The position numbers and the translations under genes were made by a program. A stretch of DNA of 42,742 nucleotides from a virus, in IMG/VR virus record IMGVR_UViG_3300031673_007329, positions 1 through 42,742 of that record. One strand, 5' to 3'. Under the pieces are notes generated by a model that was not told the DNA's origin, did no database searches, and was given only the letters and a program-made list of their open reading frames with translations. Each line of letters starts with the position of its first letter. Position 1 is the first letter of the stretch. Below are positions 6,932 through 15,657 of this stretch, one piece after another.

Positions 6932-7875
6932 AAGTAAGCGACTATTTAGTTAAAGAGCTAGAGAAAATTACCGACTCAATATTCCTTGTCTCGGGGGGCG
7001 GCATTATGCACTTGGTGGACTCAGTCCGAAAATCCAAGTTAAACGCTTACTGCTGCCACCACGAGCAGGCGACTACTATTGCGGCTGAAGGCTATGCTAG
7101 GATGAAGAACGATATCGGTGTTGTTTTGGTAACTACTGGCCCAGGTGGCACAAACGCCATTACTGGGGTGGCTGGGGCGTGGCTGGACAGTATTCCCATC
7201 TTGGTTATCGCTGGCCAGGTTAAAACAGATAATATCGTGCCTAAAGGTTCAGGTTTAAGAGCACTTGGTTTTCAAGAATTAAATGTCATTGATTTGATGA
7301 AGCCAATAACGAAATATGCGGTTACAGTAGAAGAACCTTATCAGATAAGGCGTGAATTAGAGAAGGCGATTCGGATAGCCAAAGAGGGCAGACCAGGGCC
7401 AGTTTTCTTAGAGATTCCCCTAGATGTTCAGGCGGCTGATTTAATCCCAATGGAGTTGATTGTTAAAAAATTGAAGGAATCTGAAAACCCGTTAATACTA
7501 ATTGGCAATGGAGTCCGTCTGGCTGGCGGGATTGACATTTTGCGAAAGGTTATTGATAAACTGAAAATTCATTTTGTGGTGGGGATGTTTACAGCTAGTG
7601 ATATTTTAGCTCCCTGGGGGGGATTTGGCGTGCAAGGAATGTGGGGAAATTTGACAGCAAACAGAGCAGTTGATAACTGCGACCTTCTTTTGGTGATTGG
7701 CGACAGGCTTGACTTAACTCAAACTTCCTATGATTACGAAAACTTCGCTACTCAAGCCTATAAAATCATGGTTGACATTGACCCAGCTGTCTTGCGTAAA
7801 AAGACTCTTAAAATAGACTTGCCTGTTTGTTGTGATGCAAAGGAGTTCCTAGATGAGTTATATAAATCCTTATAA
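6928..7875 (+). CDS. Thiamine-diphosphate enzyme, PYR and central domains
   Basis: 315 residues resembling the first two thirds of acetolactate-synthase-like enzymes. The PYR domain (about 1-170) includes the catalytic glutamate, Glu46 in HHEQATT, and the TTGPGGTN loop. The central domain (about 180-310) follows. The diphosphate-binding domain is missing and is encoded separately by the next gene, which overlaps by 23 bases in another frame. Among cluster-associated relatives, YerE of Yersinia transfers a two-carbon unit from pyruvate to C4 of a CDP-3,6-dideoxy-4-keto-hexose. The presence of RfbF, RfbG and RfbH homologues just downstream makes a YerE-like role the best guess. Other pyruvate-derived acyloin reactions are possible. 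Confidence 0.8.
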   Translation: MKVSDYLVKELEKITDSIFLVSGGGIMHLVDSVRKSKLNAYCCHHEQATTIAAEGYARMKNDIGVVLVTTGPGGTNAITGVAGAWLDSIPILVIAGQVKTDNIVPKGSGLRALGFQELNVIDLMKPITKYAVTVEEPYQIRRELEKAIRIAKEGRPGPVFLEIPLDVQAADLIPMELIVKKLKESENPLILIGNGVRLAGGIDILRKVIDKLKIHFVVGMFTASDILAPWGGFGVQGMWGNLTANRAVDNCDLLLVIGDRLDLTQTSYDYENFATQAYKIMVDIDPAVLRKKTLKIDLPVCCDAKEFLDELYKSL

Positions 7876-8407
7876 ATTCTGGGATAAATTAAATAAGTGT
7901 TCTGATTACTCTGTAGTGACTGCCAATGGTATGGCTAGTGTGACTGCCCATCAAGCACTGAGGGTTAAGAAAGGTCAGAGGCTTATCACCAACGCTGGGC
8001 TGGGTCACATGGGTTCTGGATTGCCTTTAGCGATTGGTGCTTGTATAGCCAGCAAAAAACCCATTGTTTGTGCTACTGGCGATGGTTCTATTATGTTTAA
8101 CATCCACGAACTTCAGACAATCGTTCACCACAAACTGCCTATCAAAATCTTCATCTTTAACAATGGCGGTTACTGGTCAATCCGTAACACCCACCGCAAT
8201 TACTTTGGCGAGCCATTTGCTTGTGATAAGGATACAGGCGTTAGCTTACCTGACTTCAAAAAGATAGCAAAAGCCTTTGGGATAAAATATGAACAAAATG
8301 TCAAGAAAGCTATAGATTATAAAGGGGCGGTCATTTGCGAGTTAATGATAGACCCAGACCAGAAGTTATTACCATCATGGACAGCAGGACAATACCGAAA
8401 ACTATAA
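7853..8407 (+). CDS. Thiamine-diphosphate enzyme, PP domain
   Basis: 184 residues holding the cofactor-binding PP domain: GDGS at 76-79 and NN at 103-104 are the Mg-diphosphate motif, and NAGLGHMGSGLPLAIGA is typical of acetolactate-synthase-like enzymes. The preceding gene supplies the PYR and central domains, so the pair should form one enzyme. The first residues (SYINPY) correspond to the point where one-chain relatives resume after the linker, so only about 15-20 linker residues seem lost. The 23-base overlap allows translational coupling. A recent frameshift is less likely, because the upstream frame ends at a natural domain edge and this gene has its own ATG. Confidence 0.8.
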   Translation: MSYINPYKFWDKLNKCSDYSVVTANGMASVTAHQALRVKKGQRLITNAGLGHMGSGLPLAIGACIASKKPIVCATGDGSIMFNIHELQTIVHHKLPIKIFIFNNGGYWSIRNTHRNYFGEPFACDKDTGVSLPDFKKIAKAFGIKYEQNVKKAIDYKGAVICELMIDPDQKLLPSWTAGQYRKL

Positions 8408-9084
8408 TTTTGTGCGGCGGAAAAGGAATGAGGCTAGTTGAAGAGACTGAGTTCAAGCCAAAACCGATGGTGAAGATAGGCGACGAGCCAATTTTGGGGC
8501 ATATTATGAGGATATATGCCCACTATGGCTATCGGGACTTTATTCTGGCTCTTGGCTATAAGGGGGAACAGATAGTAGACTATTTTTGGAAAGAGGATAA
8601 CTTCAACATACGATTTGCCGATACTGGTCTTGAAACTCCCCACGGCGAGAGGGTTTTAAAACTTAAAAAGTATGTTGATGAAGATTTCTTTATGGTGACT
8701 TATGGAGACGGGGTTGCTGATATAGACATCAGTAAATTGGTGGATTTCCACAAAAAGAAGGGAACAATAGCGACCATTACTGGCGTTCATACTACCTCAA
8801 GATGGGGCTTGGTAAAAACCGATGAAAACGATATCGTTACCCACTTCGGCCAAAAGCCACTTCTTGCCGAGTATATTAACGGCGGGTTTATGGTTTTCAA
8901 AAAGGATTTCTTTGGTATACTAAAAAAAGGCGATATGATAGAGGATGCCATTTTGAGATTGATTCCCAAAAAACAGGTGGCCTTATACAAACACGAAGGT
9001 TTCTGGTATGGTATGGACACTTACAAGGATTTTAAATTCTTAAACAAAGTTTGGAAGGAAGACCCAAAATGGAAAATATGGTAA
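8377..9084 (+). CDS. rfbF: Glucose-1-phosphate cytidylyltransferase
   Basis: 235 residues. Makes CDP-glucose from CTP and glucose 1-phosphate, the entry to CDP-3,6-dideoxyhexoses. The nucleotide-binding start (CGGKGMRL), the run KPKPMVKIGDEPILGHIM and the catalytic-loop motif TYGDGVAD are characteristic of RfbF/DdhA rather than RfbA-type thymidylyltransferases. HEGFW..MDT near the C-terminus also fits. I use the ATG at 8377, 14 codons inside a frame that opens with TTG at 8335. Both starts lie inside the end of the thiamine gene. It is slightly shorter than the usual 257 residues, mainly in the segment after the first 70 residues. Confidence 0.9.
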   Translation: MDSRTIPKTIILCGGKGMRLVEETEFKPKPMVKIGDEPILGHIMRIYAHYGYRDFILALGYKGEQIVDYFWKEDNFNIRFADTGLETPHGERVLKLKKYVDEDFFMVTYGDGVADIDISKLVDFHKKKGTIATITGVHTTSRWGLVKTDENDIVTHFGQKPLLAEYINGGFMVFKKDFFGILKKGDMIEDAILRLIPKKQVALYKHEGFWYGMDTYKDFKFLNKVWKEDPKWKIW

Positions 9085-9968
9085 ACAGAAACATTTTAGT
9101 TACTGGTGGCAATGGTTTTATAGGCAGTCATTTAGTTGCAGAGTTGCAGAAAGATAATGAGGTTGTGTTTTTTCCTTTTGGGAGAGATGAAGATATTAAG
9201 TCCTATTCCAAAGTTCTTAATCTTGTTACCAGATATGAGGTTGATTTCATTTTTCACCTAGCGGCTCAAACTATCGTTGGAACGGCGTACCACAATCCTT
9301 TAGAAACTCTGGCTACGAATATAATGGGGACGGCTAACATTCTCGAAGCAGCCCGCCACTATCCAAAGATAAAAGGCGTTTTAGTTGCCTCTAGTGACAA
9401 GGCTTATGGTAAAATGAGAGACAAATACACGGAAGATAATTCTCTAAAAGGAGACCATCCATACGATGTTTCCAAATCTTGTGCCGACCTCATTGCCCAG
9501 ACTTATTACAATACCTACCAGTTGCCAGTGGTGATTACTCGGTCTGCTAATACCTACGGGGCTGGCGATATTCATTTTAACAGGCTCATTCCTGGCATTT
9601 TCAAGGCGATTATTAAAAACGAAACTCTTAAAATCAGAAGCGATGGCACTTTTACCCGTGACTATATTTATGTCAAGGATGTAGTTGACGCAGACATTGC
9701 TTTAATGGAAAATATGATGAAGACAAGAGGAGAAGCCTTTAACCTTTCTTCTGGCGACCACTATTCTGTTCTTGAGTTAGTTGAGAAAATAGGGGAGATA
9801 TTAGGCAAGGAAGCCAAATGTGAAATCCTCAATACTGCTAAAAACGAGATTCCTTTTCAATCTCTTTCTTGCGAGAAGATAAAGAAAGCTATTGGTTGGC
9901 AAGCTAAATATAGTTTAGAAAAAGCCATTCCTGAAACCTTTAATTGGTATTTAGATTACTTGAAATGA
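9069..9968 (+). CDS. rfbG: CDP-glucose 4,6-dehydratase (short-chain fold)
   Basis: 299 residues. Extended short-chain dehydrogenase with GGNGFIG at 13-19 for NAD and catalytic Tyr132/Lys136 in PYDVSKS. The SSDKAYG motif around 108-114 and the DVSKSCADLIAQ segment are characteristic of RfbG/DdhB, which turns CDP-glucose into CDP-4-keto-6-deoxyglucose. GGAAGGA upstream sets the ATG at 9069, within the end of rfbF. It is about 55 residues shorter than classical RfbG (about 355), so a related 4,6-dehydratase or epimerase cannot be excluded. Location between RfbF and RfbH homologues supports the call. Confidence 0.85.
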   Translation: MENMVNRNILVTGGNGFIGSHLVAELQKDNEVVFFPFGRDEDIKSYSKVLNLVTRYEVDFIFHLAAQTIVGTAYHNPLETLATNIMGTANILEAARHYPKIKGVLVASSDKAYGKMRDKYTEDNSLKGDHPYDVSKSCADLIAQTYYNTYQLPVVITRSANTYGAGDIHFNRLIPGIFKAIIKNETLKIRSDGTFTRDYIYVKDVVDADIALMENMMKTRGEAFNLSSGDHYSVLELVEKIGEILGKEAKCEILNTAKNEIPFQSLSCEKIKKAIGWQAKYSLEKAIPETFNWYLDYLK

Positions 9969-11164
9969 AATACATTCCTGCCTCTGGCAAAGTTTACGAC
10001 CAAGAAGAAATAAACAACGCAATTAAAGTCGCCAAAGACGGTTGGTGGACAATGGGAGAATTTGCCAAGAAGTTTGAGGGCAAGTTCAGCCAGTTGTTTG
10101 GGGGTCGCCACGTTGTTTTAACTAACTCTGGTTCTTCTGCCAACCTTCTGGCTGTTAAGGCTCTTGGTTTAGAACCTGGTGATGAAGTGATTACGGCGGC
10201 AGCGGCTTTTCCAACAACAGTCAATCCGATTATCCAAAGCGGTTGTATCCCAGTTTTTGTTGATGTTGATTTAGCCACCCGCAATGTAATACCAAAGGAC
10301 ATAAAGAAGGCCGTTAGCAAAAAGACCAAAGCCATTGTTTTAGCCCACACGCTAGGTAATCCTTTCTCCCTGAAAGAGATTTGTAAAATTGCCTACAAAC
10401 ATAAGCTTTATTTAATTGAAGATTGTGCCGATGCTTTAGGCTCAGAATACGATGGCAAGTTAGTCGGCACTTTTGGGGATTTGGCTACCTTTAGCTTTTA
10501 CCCTGCTCACCAGATTACGATGGGAGAGGGTGGGGCAGTTATCACCAATAATCTCTTTTTTGCTTATTCAGTACAAAGACTCCGTGATTGGGGGCGGGAT
10601 TGCTGGTGTATGCCTGGAAAAGACAATACTTGCGGAAAACGATTCAACCAGAAATTTGGGAAACTACCCTTCGGCTATGACCACAAGTATGTTTACTCCG
10701 AGATAGGCTACAATCTTAAACCAACTGACTTTCAGCCAGCTATAGGGTTGGCTCAATTAAAAAAACTACCGCAATTTATCAAAAAAAGGCAGGAAAACTT
10801 TGTTTCCCTTCATCTGTTTTTTGAGAACTACCAGCAATTCTTTATCCTGCCCAAATGGGAAAAGGAAGCCACGCCTTGTTGGTTTGGGTTTATGGTTGTC
10901 TTACAAGATGATTGTCCTTTTACCCGCTTGGAAATAGTTAAGTTTTTGGAAGGAAAGGGAATTGGCACAAGAAACCTGTTTGCTGGCAATCTTCTTCGTC
11001 ATCCTGCCTATTTAAAGGTTGAGCATATGGGGGTTGGCAAATTGGAGAACTCAGACAAGATTATGAATGACGGCTTCTGGATAGGAGTTTGGCCAGGGAT
11101 TACCACCGATATGATAGAATACATAACAGAAACATTAGCTGGATTTCTAAAGTCTTATCTATGA
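9965..11164 (+). CDS. rfbH: CDP-4-keto-6-deoxyglucose 3-dehydrase
   Basis: 399 residues. PMP- and iron-sulfur-dependent dehydrase of the DegT fold that removes the C3 hydroxyl. The lysine that would hold PLP in aminotransferases is replaced by His182 (FYPAHQITMGEGG), the hallmark of RfbH/E1. Cys213, Cys215 and Cys223 give CX1CX7C, the distal [2Fe-2S] ligands. The first ligand looks shifted: Cys154 is 58 residues before Cys213, where the Yersinia enzyme as I recall has 57. The reductase partner (E3/DdhD) is not encoded in the window, so a host reductase would have to supply electrons. Start is an ATGA overlap with rfbG. Confidence 0.9.
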   Translation: MKYIPASGKVYDQEEINNAIKVAKDGWWTMGEFAKKFEGKFSQLFGGRHVVLTNSGSSANLLAVKALGLEPGDEVITAAAAFPTTVNPIIQSGCIPVFVDVDLATRNVIPKDIKKAVSKKTKAIVLAHTLGNPFSLKEICKIAYKHKLYLIEDCADALGSEYDGKLVGTFGDLATFSFYPAHQITMGEGGAVITNNLFFAYSVQRLRDWGRDCWCMPGKDNTCGKRFNQKFGKLPFGYDHKYVYSEIGYNLKPTDFQPAIGLAQLKKLPQFIKKRQENFVSLHLFFENYQQFFILPKWEKEATPCWFGFMVVLQDDCPFTRLEIVKFLEGKGIGTRNLFAGNLLRHPAYLKVEHMGVGKLENSDKIMNDGFWIGVWPGITTDMIEYITETLAGFLKSYL

Positions 11165-12639
11165 TAAAAAAGCCTTTGTTTATCTTTGAGATGGCCAACA
11201 ACCATATGGGGAGTGTTGAACACGGTCTGAAGATTATTCAGGAGTTTCACAAAATTACTGATGGGTTTGATTTTGACTTTGCTTTTAAGTTTCAGTTCAG
11301 GGATATACCAACATTCATTCACCCAGATTACAAAGAAAGAATGGATATCAAATATGTTAAGCGCTTTACTGAAACTGCTCTTTCTAGGGCAGAATGGGTA
11401 ACACTAATAAGAGAAATAAAAAGACTCGGCTTTATTTCTATTTGCACTCCCTTTGACGAAAAGTCAGTTGATGCGATTGAGGAATTGCATTTTGACATTA
11501 TTAAAATCGGCAGTTGCTCAATGCCAGATTGGCCGTTGCTTGAAAGAATAGTCAAAACTGACAAGCCGATTATTGCTTCCACGGCAGCGGTTACTTTTTA
11601 TGATTTAGACCAAATAGTTAATTTCTTCCAACACCGAGAGAGGGACTTTAGCCTAATGCATTGTGTCGGTGAGTATCCTACCCCAGAAGAACACCTTCAA
11701 CTTAACCGAATAGGCTTGTTTAAAAATAGATACCCAGGAGTGCCTGTTGGCTTTTCCACCCACGAAGAGCCTACTAATTTTAGTGTTGTTCAACTGGCAA
11801 TTGCCAAGGGAGCAAGAATCTTTGAAAAGCACGTTCAGATTGACAAGGTAAATGACTACTCTGCCACCCCAGAACAGGCTTTAGAGTGGCTTAGGGCCGC
11901 CCAGAGAGCATTTAAAATGTGCGGGGTTACTGATTCAAGGTCAATTTCTACAATCAAAGAACATTCTGATTTAAGACAATTCAAAAGGGGTGCTTTTGCT
12001 AAAAGGGAGATTAAAAAGGGAGAAGCTGTGGGATTGAAAGATATGTTTTTCGCTTTTCCCAATCAAGAGGGCCAAGTTTTAGCAAATGATGTATCCAGAT
12101 ACACCCATTTTTACGCCAACAAGACAATCAAGAAGAACGGGGCAGTTATTGATGTTAAAAAAGTTAACATTAGAGAAAAAGTTTATTCGATTGTAGAGAA
12201 GGCAGATAAGATTTTGAAAAAACACAGGATTCCTATTCCTTCGGGCAAGACAGATATTTCAGTTTCCTATCACTATGGCCTCGACAGATTTTACGAAGTT
12301 GGGGCGGTTCTGATTACCTGTATCAACAGGGAATATTGTAAAAAGCTGATTGTCATGTTTGCTGGGCAGGGACTTCCAATCCACCACCATAAGAAAAAAG
12401 AAGAAACATTCTACTTCCTTGCTGGTGATTGGACTATTGACCTTGAAGGAGAGAAAAAGGCTTATAAACCTGGCGACATTCTCACCGTTGAGCGTGGAGC
12501 CACTCACATCATTAAAGCAACAACAGACGGGGTTTTAGAAGAAGTTTCTTCAACCCATTATCCCAGCGATTCTTACTACGAGGATGAGAAAATCATTAAA
12601 AACAAAAACAGAAGAACTCTCTTAACTTATTGGATATGA
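11161..12639 (+). CDS. NeuB-like synthase with SAF and cupin domains
   Basis: 492 residues. The first 255 or so form a NeuB-type barrel: EMANNHMGS at the N-terminus, KFQ, CTPFDE, the IKIGSC and IASTA strands, GFSTH and FEKHV all match sialic-acid-synthase-family enzymes that condense phosphoenolpyruvate with a sugar. A SAF (antifreeze-like) domain follows at about 285-345. A C-terminal cupin (about 365-485) holds the metal motif HHH...E followed by PGD. The fusion suggests a nonulosonic-acid-type synthase coupled to a sugar isomerase or epimerase step. The ATG at 11161 is chosen for its ATGA overlap with rfbH. The substrate is unknown. Confidence 0.8.
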   Translation: MIKKPLFIFEMANNHMGSVEHGLKIIQEFHKITDGFDFDFAFKFQFRDIPTFIHPDYKERMDIKYVKRFTETALSRAEWVTLIREIKRLGFISICTPFDEKSVDAIEELHFDIIKIGSCSMPDWPLLERIVKTDKPIIASTAAVTFYDLDQIVNFFQHRERDFSLMHCVGEYPTPEEHLQLNRIGLFKNRYPGVPVGFSTHEEPTNFSVVQLAIAKGARIFEKHVQIDKVNDYSATPEQALEWLRAAQRAFKMCGVTDSRSISTIKEHSDLRQFKRGAFAKREIKKGEAVGLKDMFFAFPNQEGQVLANDVSRYTHFYANKTIKKNGAVIDVKKVNIREKVYSIVEKADKILKKHRIPIPSGKTDISVSYHYGLDRFYEVGAVLITCINREYCKKLIVMFAGQGLPIHHHKKKEETFYFLAGDWTIDLEGEKKAYKPGDILTVERGATHIIKATTDGVLEEVSSTHYPSDSYYEDEKIIKNKNRRTLLTYWI

Positions 12640-13646
12640 AGGCGACAGAAATTAGTGGTCAAGCACCAGGCGGAAAGAGAACAAAACTTGCTGATGTTCT
12701 TCCTTTGGCTACTCCTTATGTAGTCCAGATATTCCCAATTTACGCTTGTAATTTCAAGTGTAAGTATTGTATCTTTTCGATACCCAGAAACAAGCGGGGT
12801 TTTATTTCAAACAAAGTTGTTATGGATTTTGGTTTATTTAAAAAATGTATCGATGACTTAACTGAGTTTCCAGATAAGGTGAAAATGCTACGCTTTGTGG
12901 GGATGGGAGAACCGCTTTTGCACAAAAGGATAGCAGATATGGTTAAATACGCAGTCTCAAAAAAGGTTGCCGACAGGGTAGCGATTTTAACAAATGGGTC
13001 ATGTTTAACTCCAAAATTGTCAGATGCCTTGATATCAGCTGGCCTTTTAAGATTGGAGATATCTGTACAGGGAACGACAGCAGAAAAGTACAAGGAGATA
13101 AGCAATGTTGATATCGACTTTAAAGAGTTTGCTGATAATATTCAATACTTTTTCAATCATAAAACCGAAACAAAAATACATATTAAAATTGTGGATATTG
13201 CCTTAGATGATAAAAACGATGAAAGAAGATTTTATGAAATTTTTAGTGATATTTGTGACTCTATCGGGATTGAACACGCTGGTCCCATTTTCCCTGGTGT
13301 GAAATACAACAAAAACTTGAAAGACCGCCCATTAACTCAATTTGGTTTAGAAGTTTCAGAGGTTAAAGTTTGTCCGCAACCTTTCTTTCACTTACAGGTT
13401 AATCCAGATGGGAAAGCAGTTTCTTGCTATTCTGTCACTTATCCAGCTATTATGGGGGATTGTAACAAGCAAACATTATTGGAAATATGGAATGGGGATA
13501 AACTCCAACAGTTTAGAAAAAAGATGTTTGATGGCAGAAAGAATGTCTGTAAATTATGTGCTAACTGTAATATAATTAAACACAGATTGTTTCCAGAAGA
13601 TGTTTTAGATAATGATATTGAAAGATTAAGAGGGTTATACAAATGA
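12636..13646 (+). CDS. Radical SAM/SPASM protein
   Basis: 336 residues. Cys38, Cys42 and Cys45 form CX3CX2C for the radical-SAM cluster. The C-terminal quarter has a SPASM-like cysteine array (VCPQPF, SCYS, GDC, VCKLCANC), which would hold auxiliary [4Fe-4S] clusters. The GMGEPLLHK segment fits the family fold. SPASM enzymes act as peptide maturases, sulfatase activators or dehydrogenases of sugars and aminoglycosides; the glycan context favours a sugar oxidation or epimerisation. Start is an ATGA overlap with the NeuB-like gene, and the stop overlaps the next ATG. Confidence 0.8.
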   Translation: MKATEISGQAPGGKRTKLADVLPLATPYVVQIFPIYACNFKCKYCIFSIPRNKRGFISNKVVMDFGLFKKCIDDLTEFPDKVKMLRFVGMGEPLLHKRIADMVKYAVSKKVADRVAILTNGSCLTPKLSDALISAGLLRLEISVQGTTAEKYKEISNVDIDFKEFADNIQYFFNHKTETKIHIKIVDIALDDKNDERRFYEIFSDICDSIGIEHAGPIFPGVKYNKNLKDRPLTQFGLEVSEVKVCPQPFFHLQVNPDGKAVSCYSVTYPAIMGDCNKQTLLEIWNGDKLQQFRKKMFDGRKNVCKLCANCNIIKHRLFPEDVLDNDIERLRGLYK

Positions 13647-14455
13647 ACATTGGAATTTTTGGGGCGACTTCACATATTGCCCAAGGATTGATTCATAACT
13701 TTAGCAAGAATGATGACCAAACTCTTTATTACTTCGAGAGAAGTAGTTATGGTAAAAATGGCTGGTTGTATAAGGTTGATTTTGATGTCATTATCAACTG
13801 CGTGGGTGTAGGAACGAATCCAAAAGACCATACAGATTATTTTACGGTTACCGAGAAATACGACAATTTAGCGATTGATTATCTTCTTAAACACCCCAAG
13901 ACACTCTACATCAGTTTTTCAAGCGGAGTTGTACACAGGCCACTTGAGAGTGATTATGGCACTGTTAGGCTTTATACAGAGGCCAAACACCGAGCCTTTA
14001 AAGACTTAAACATTGTTGATTTGAGGCTTTATTCTTACTTCAGTCGCTTTCTCAATATGGATGACGATTACTTTATGGTTGATGTAATTAAGGCAGTCAT
14101 AGACAAAAAACTACTGGAAACCAGTATAGGAAATTTTGTCCGAGATTTCATCCATCCCAATGACCTTTTTTCTCTTATAAAGAAAATAATAAAGAGGCGT
14201 AAGATTAACCAGGTTTTTGAAGTTTGTAGTCGTGCGCCAGTAACAAAGCAACAAATTCTTGACTATTTCTCATCTGAACATGGATTAAAATACAAGGTTA
14301 CAAAATTTCGGCATTGGGTTAGTGCTACTGGTACAAAAGATTGCTATTTTCCTGATACTCTTAGACCAGAGGTATTAGGCTACGAACCAAAATACACATC
14401 TTTACAAACTATTAAGGAGGAAGCAAAATGGCTGCTAAAAAAAGACGAGATTTAA
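13643..14455 (+). CDS. Short-chain reductase/epimerase of the glycan cassette
   Basis: 270 residues. The N-terminus IGIFGATSHIAQG is a nucleotide-binding glycine motif, and Tyr111/Lys115 (YTEAK) is the catalytic pair of extended short-chain dehydrogenases. RDFIHPNDL around residue 170 is typical of nucleotide-sugar epimerases and reductases. If the thiamine enzyme makes a 4-acetyl branch, a reductase of this kind (YerF in Yersinia) would be needed to finish a yersiniose-like sugar, so this is the natural candidate. That role is inferred. The gene starts in an ATGA overlap with the SPASM gene and overlaps the glycosyltransferase by 28 bases. Confidence 0.75.
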   Translation: MNIGIFGATSHIAQGLIHNFSKNDDQTLYYFERSSYGKNGWLYKVDFDVIINCVGVGTNPKDHTDYFTVTEKYDNLAIDYLLKHPKTLYISFSSGVVHRPLESDYGTVRLYTEAKHRAFKDLNIVDLRLYSYFSRFLNMDDDYFMVDVIKAVIDKKLLETSIGNFVRDFIHPNDLFSLIKKIIKRRKINQVFEVCSRAPVTKQQILDYFSSEHGLKYKVTKFRHWVSATGTKDCYFPDTLRPEVLGYEPKYTSLQTIKEEAKWLLKKDEI

Positions 14456-15657
14456 GAATTTTATGGAGTTCAAATGGTTTTTTTACAAATTCAGGATATG
14501 GCGTGGAGACACGCGAGATTTTAGGCAGGCTTTTAGATGATGGCTGGATAGTTGGTCATATCGCTTTCTATGGTCTTGAGAGTTTCCCTCAGATGATGGA
14601 TATTCCTAGTCCAAAAGGTGGTCAGAAAATTAAAGTCTATCCAAAAATGGCCCATCCTTATGGTTCAGACGCTTTAATCAATTGCGGGATAGATTTTAAG
14701 GCTCATGTAATTTTCACCATGCAGGATGTTTGGCCTCTTGACCCCAATCATTTAAGACGAATTAAGATGTACATTCCCTATGTGCCCATTGACCAAGAGC
14801 CAGTTCCTCCAGAAGTCATAATGCGTTTAAGGTTTGCCAACCGCATTATTACTTTTTCTCGTTACGGGCAAGCGGCTTTGGAAAAAGCTGGTTTGTTTTC
14901 AGACCTAATTTTAGAGGGAACTAATGTTAATACTTTTAAACCTTTGGATAAAAAGAAAATGCGGGAAAAGTTCAAACTTCCCCAAGACATCTTCTTGTTT
15001 GGTGTTATCGGTGCTAACAAAGATAATCCACCAAGGAAAAGTTATCAGGAAATGATAGAGGCTTTTAATATCTTTCAGAAGAGACACCCAGAAGCAAGAA
15101 TGATGTTCCACACCCAGCAACACGCACCTGGTGGTTTTCCCATTATCCCTTTTGCCAAACATCTTGGTTGTAATCAGAAAATCTTTTTTATAGAACCTGT
15201 TAGGGGAACCCACTTTTTTGATTCAGAAAAAATTTGCCAAGAGATAAATGCTTTTGATGTTTGCCTCCATACTTCCCAAACAGAAGGTTTTGGATTGGTC
15301 ATTATTGAAGCCCAAGCTTGTGGCGTGCCCATAATTGTAACTAGAGGAATGTCAATGCCAGAGTTAGTGATTGAAGGTAAAACTGGTGAAATTGCTGAGG
15401 TTGCCTCTAAAAGGTTTTCTCCTGCTCAAGGATATTGGGTTGTTCCCTCAGTCCCTTCAATTGTGGAAAAGATGGAGATTCTGTACAAAAAGTTACATCA
15501 AAAGAATACAATCGCCAAAGATTGCCGAAAATGGATTGCGGATAATTATAATATTGATACCATCGTAAAAGAGAAGTGGATTCCCTATCTTGAGAAGCTC
15601 CAAAAGAAAATCTTGACACCAGTAAAAAAAAGTGATAAGGTTATATTTACTAGATAA
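14428..15657 (+). CDS. Glycosyltransferase, GT-B fold (GT4-like)
   Basis: 409 residues. N-terminal donor-independent domain begins LRILWSSNGFFTNSGYG. The C-terminal domain has the HTSQTEGFGLVIIEA segment whose two glutamates give the E-X7-E signature of retaining GT4 enzymes, followed by GVPIIVT and PELV. AGGAGG sets the ATG at 14428, inside the reductase gene. It is the last gene of the cassette and is probably the enzyme that transfers the finished sugar onto a surface glycan or virion protein. The acceptor is unknown. No membrane segment is seen. The -35 box of the next promoter lies inside its last codons. Confidence 0.85.
   Translation: MAAKKRRDLRILWSSNGFFTNSGYGVETREILGRLLDDGWIVGHIAFYGLESFPQMMDIPSPKGGQKIKVYPKMAHPYGSDALINCGIDFKAHVIFTMQDVWPLDPNHLRRIKMYIPYVPIDQEPVPPEVIMRLRFANRIITFSRYGQAALEKAGLFSDLILEGTNVNTFKPLDKKKMREKFKLPQDIFLFGVIGANKDNPPRKSYQEMIEAFNIFQKRHPEARMMFHTQQHAPGGFPIIPFAKHLGCNQKIFFIEPVRGTHFFDSEKICQEINAFDVCLHTSQTEGFGLVIIEAQACGVPIIVTRGMSMPELVIEGKTGEIAEVASKRFSPAQGYWVVPSVPSIVEKMEILYKKLHQKNTIAKDCRKWIADNYNIDTIVKEKWIPYLEKLQKKILTPVKKSDKVIFTR
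15613..15641 (+). promoter_or_regulatory. Promoter of the tail unit
   Basis: TTGACA (15613-15618), 17 bases, then TGATAAGGT, an extended -10 with a weak hexamer TAAGGT (15636-15641). The predicted start is about 15649, the first base of the leader RNA. Much of the promoter lies inside the 3' end of the glycosyltransferase gene. The weak hexamer makes this the least certain of the four related promoters; its leader supports it. Confidence 0.65.
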
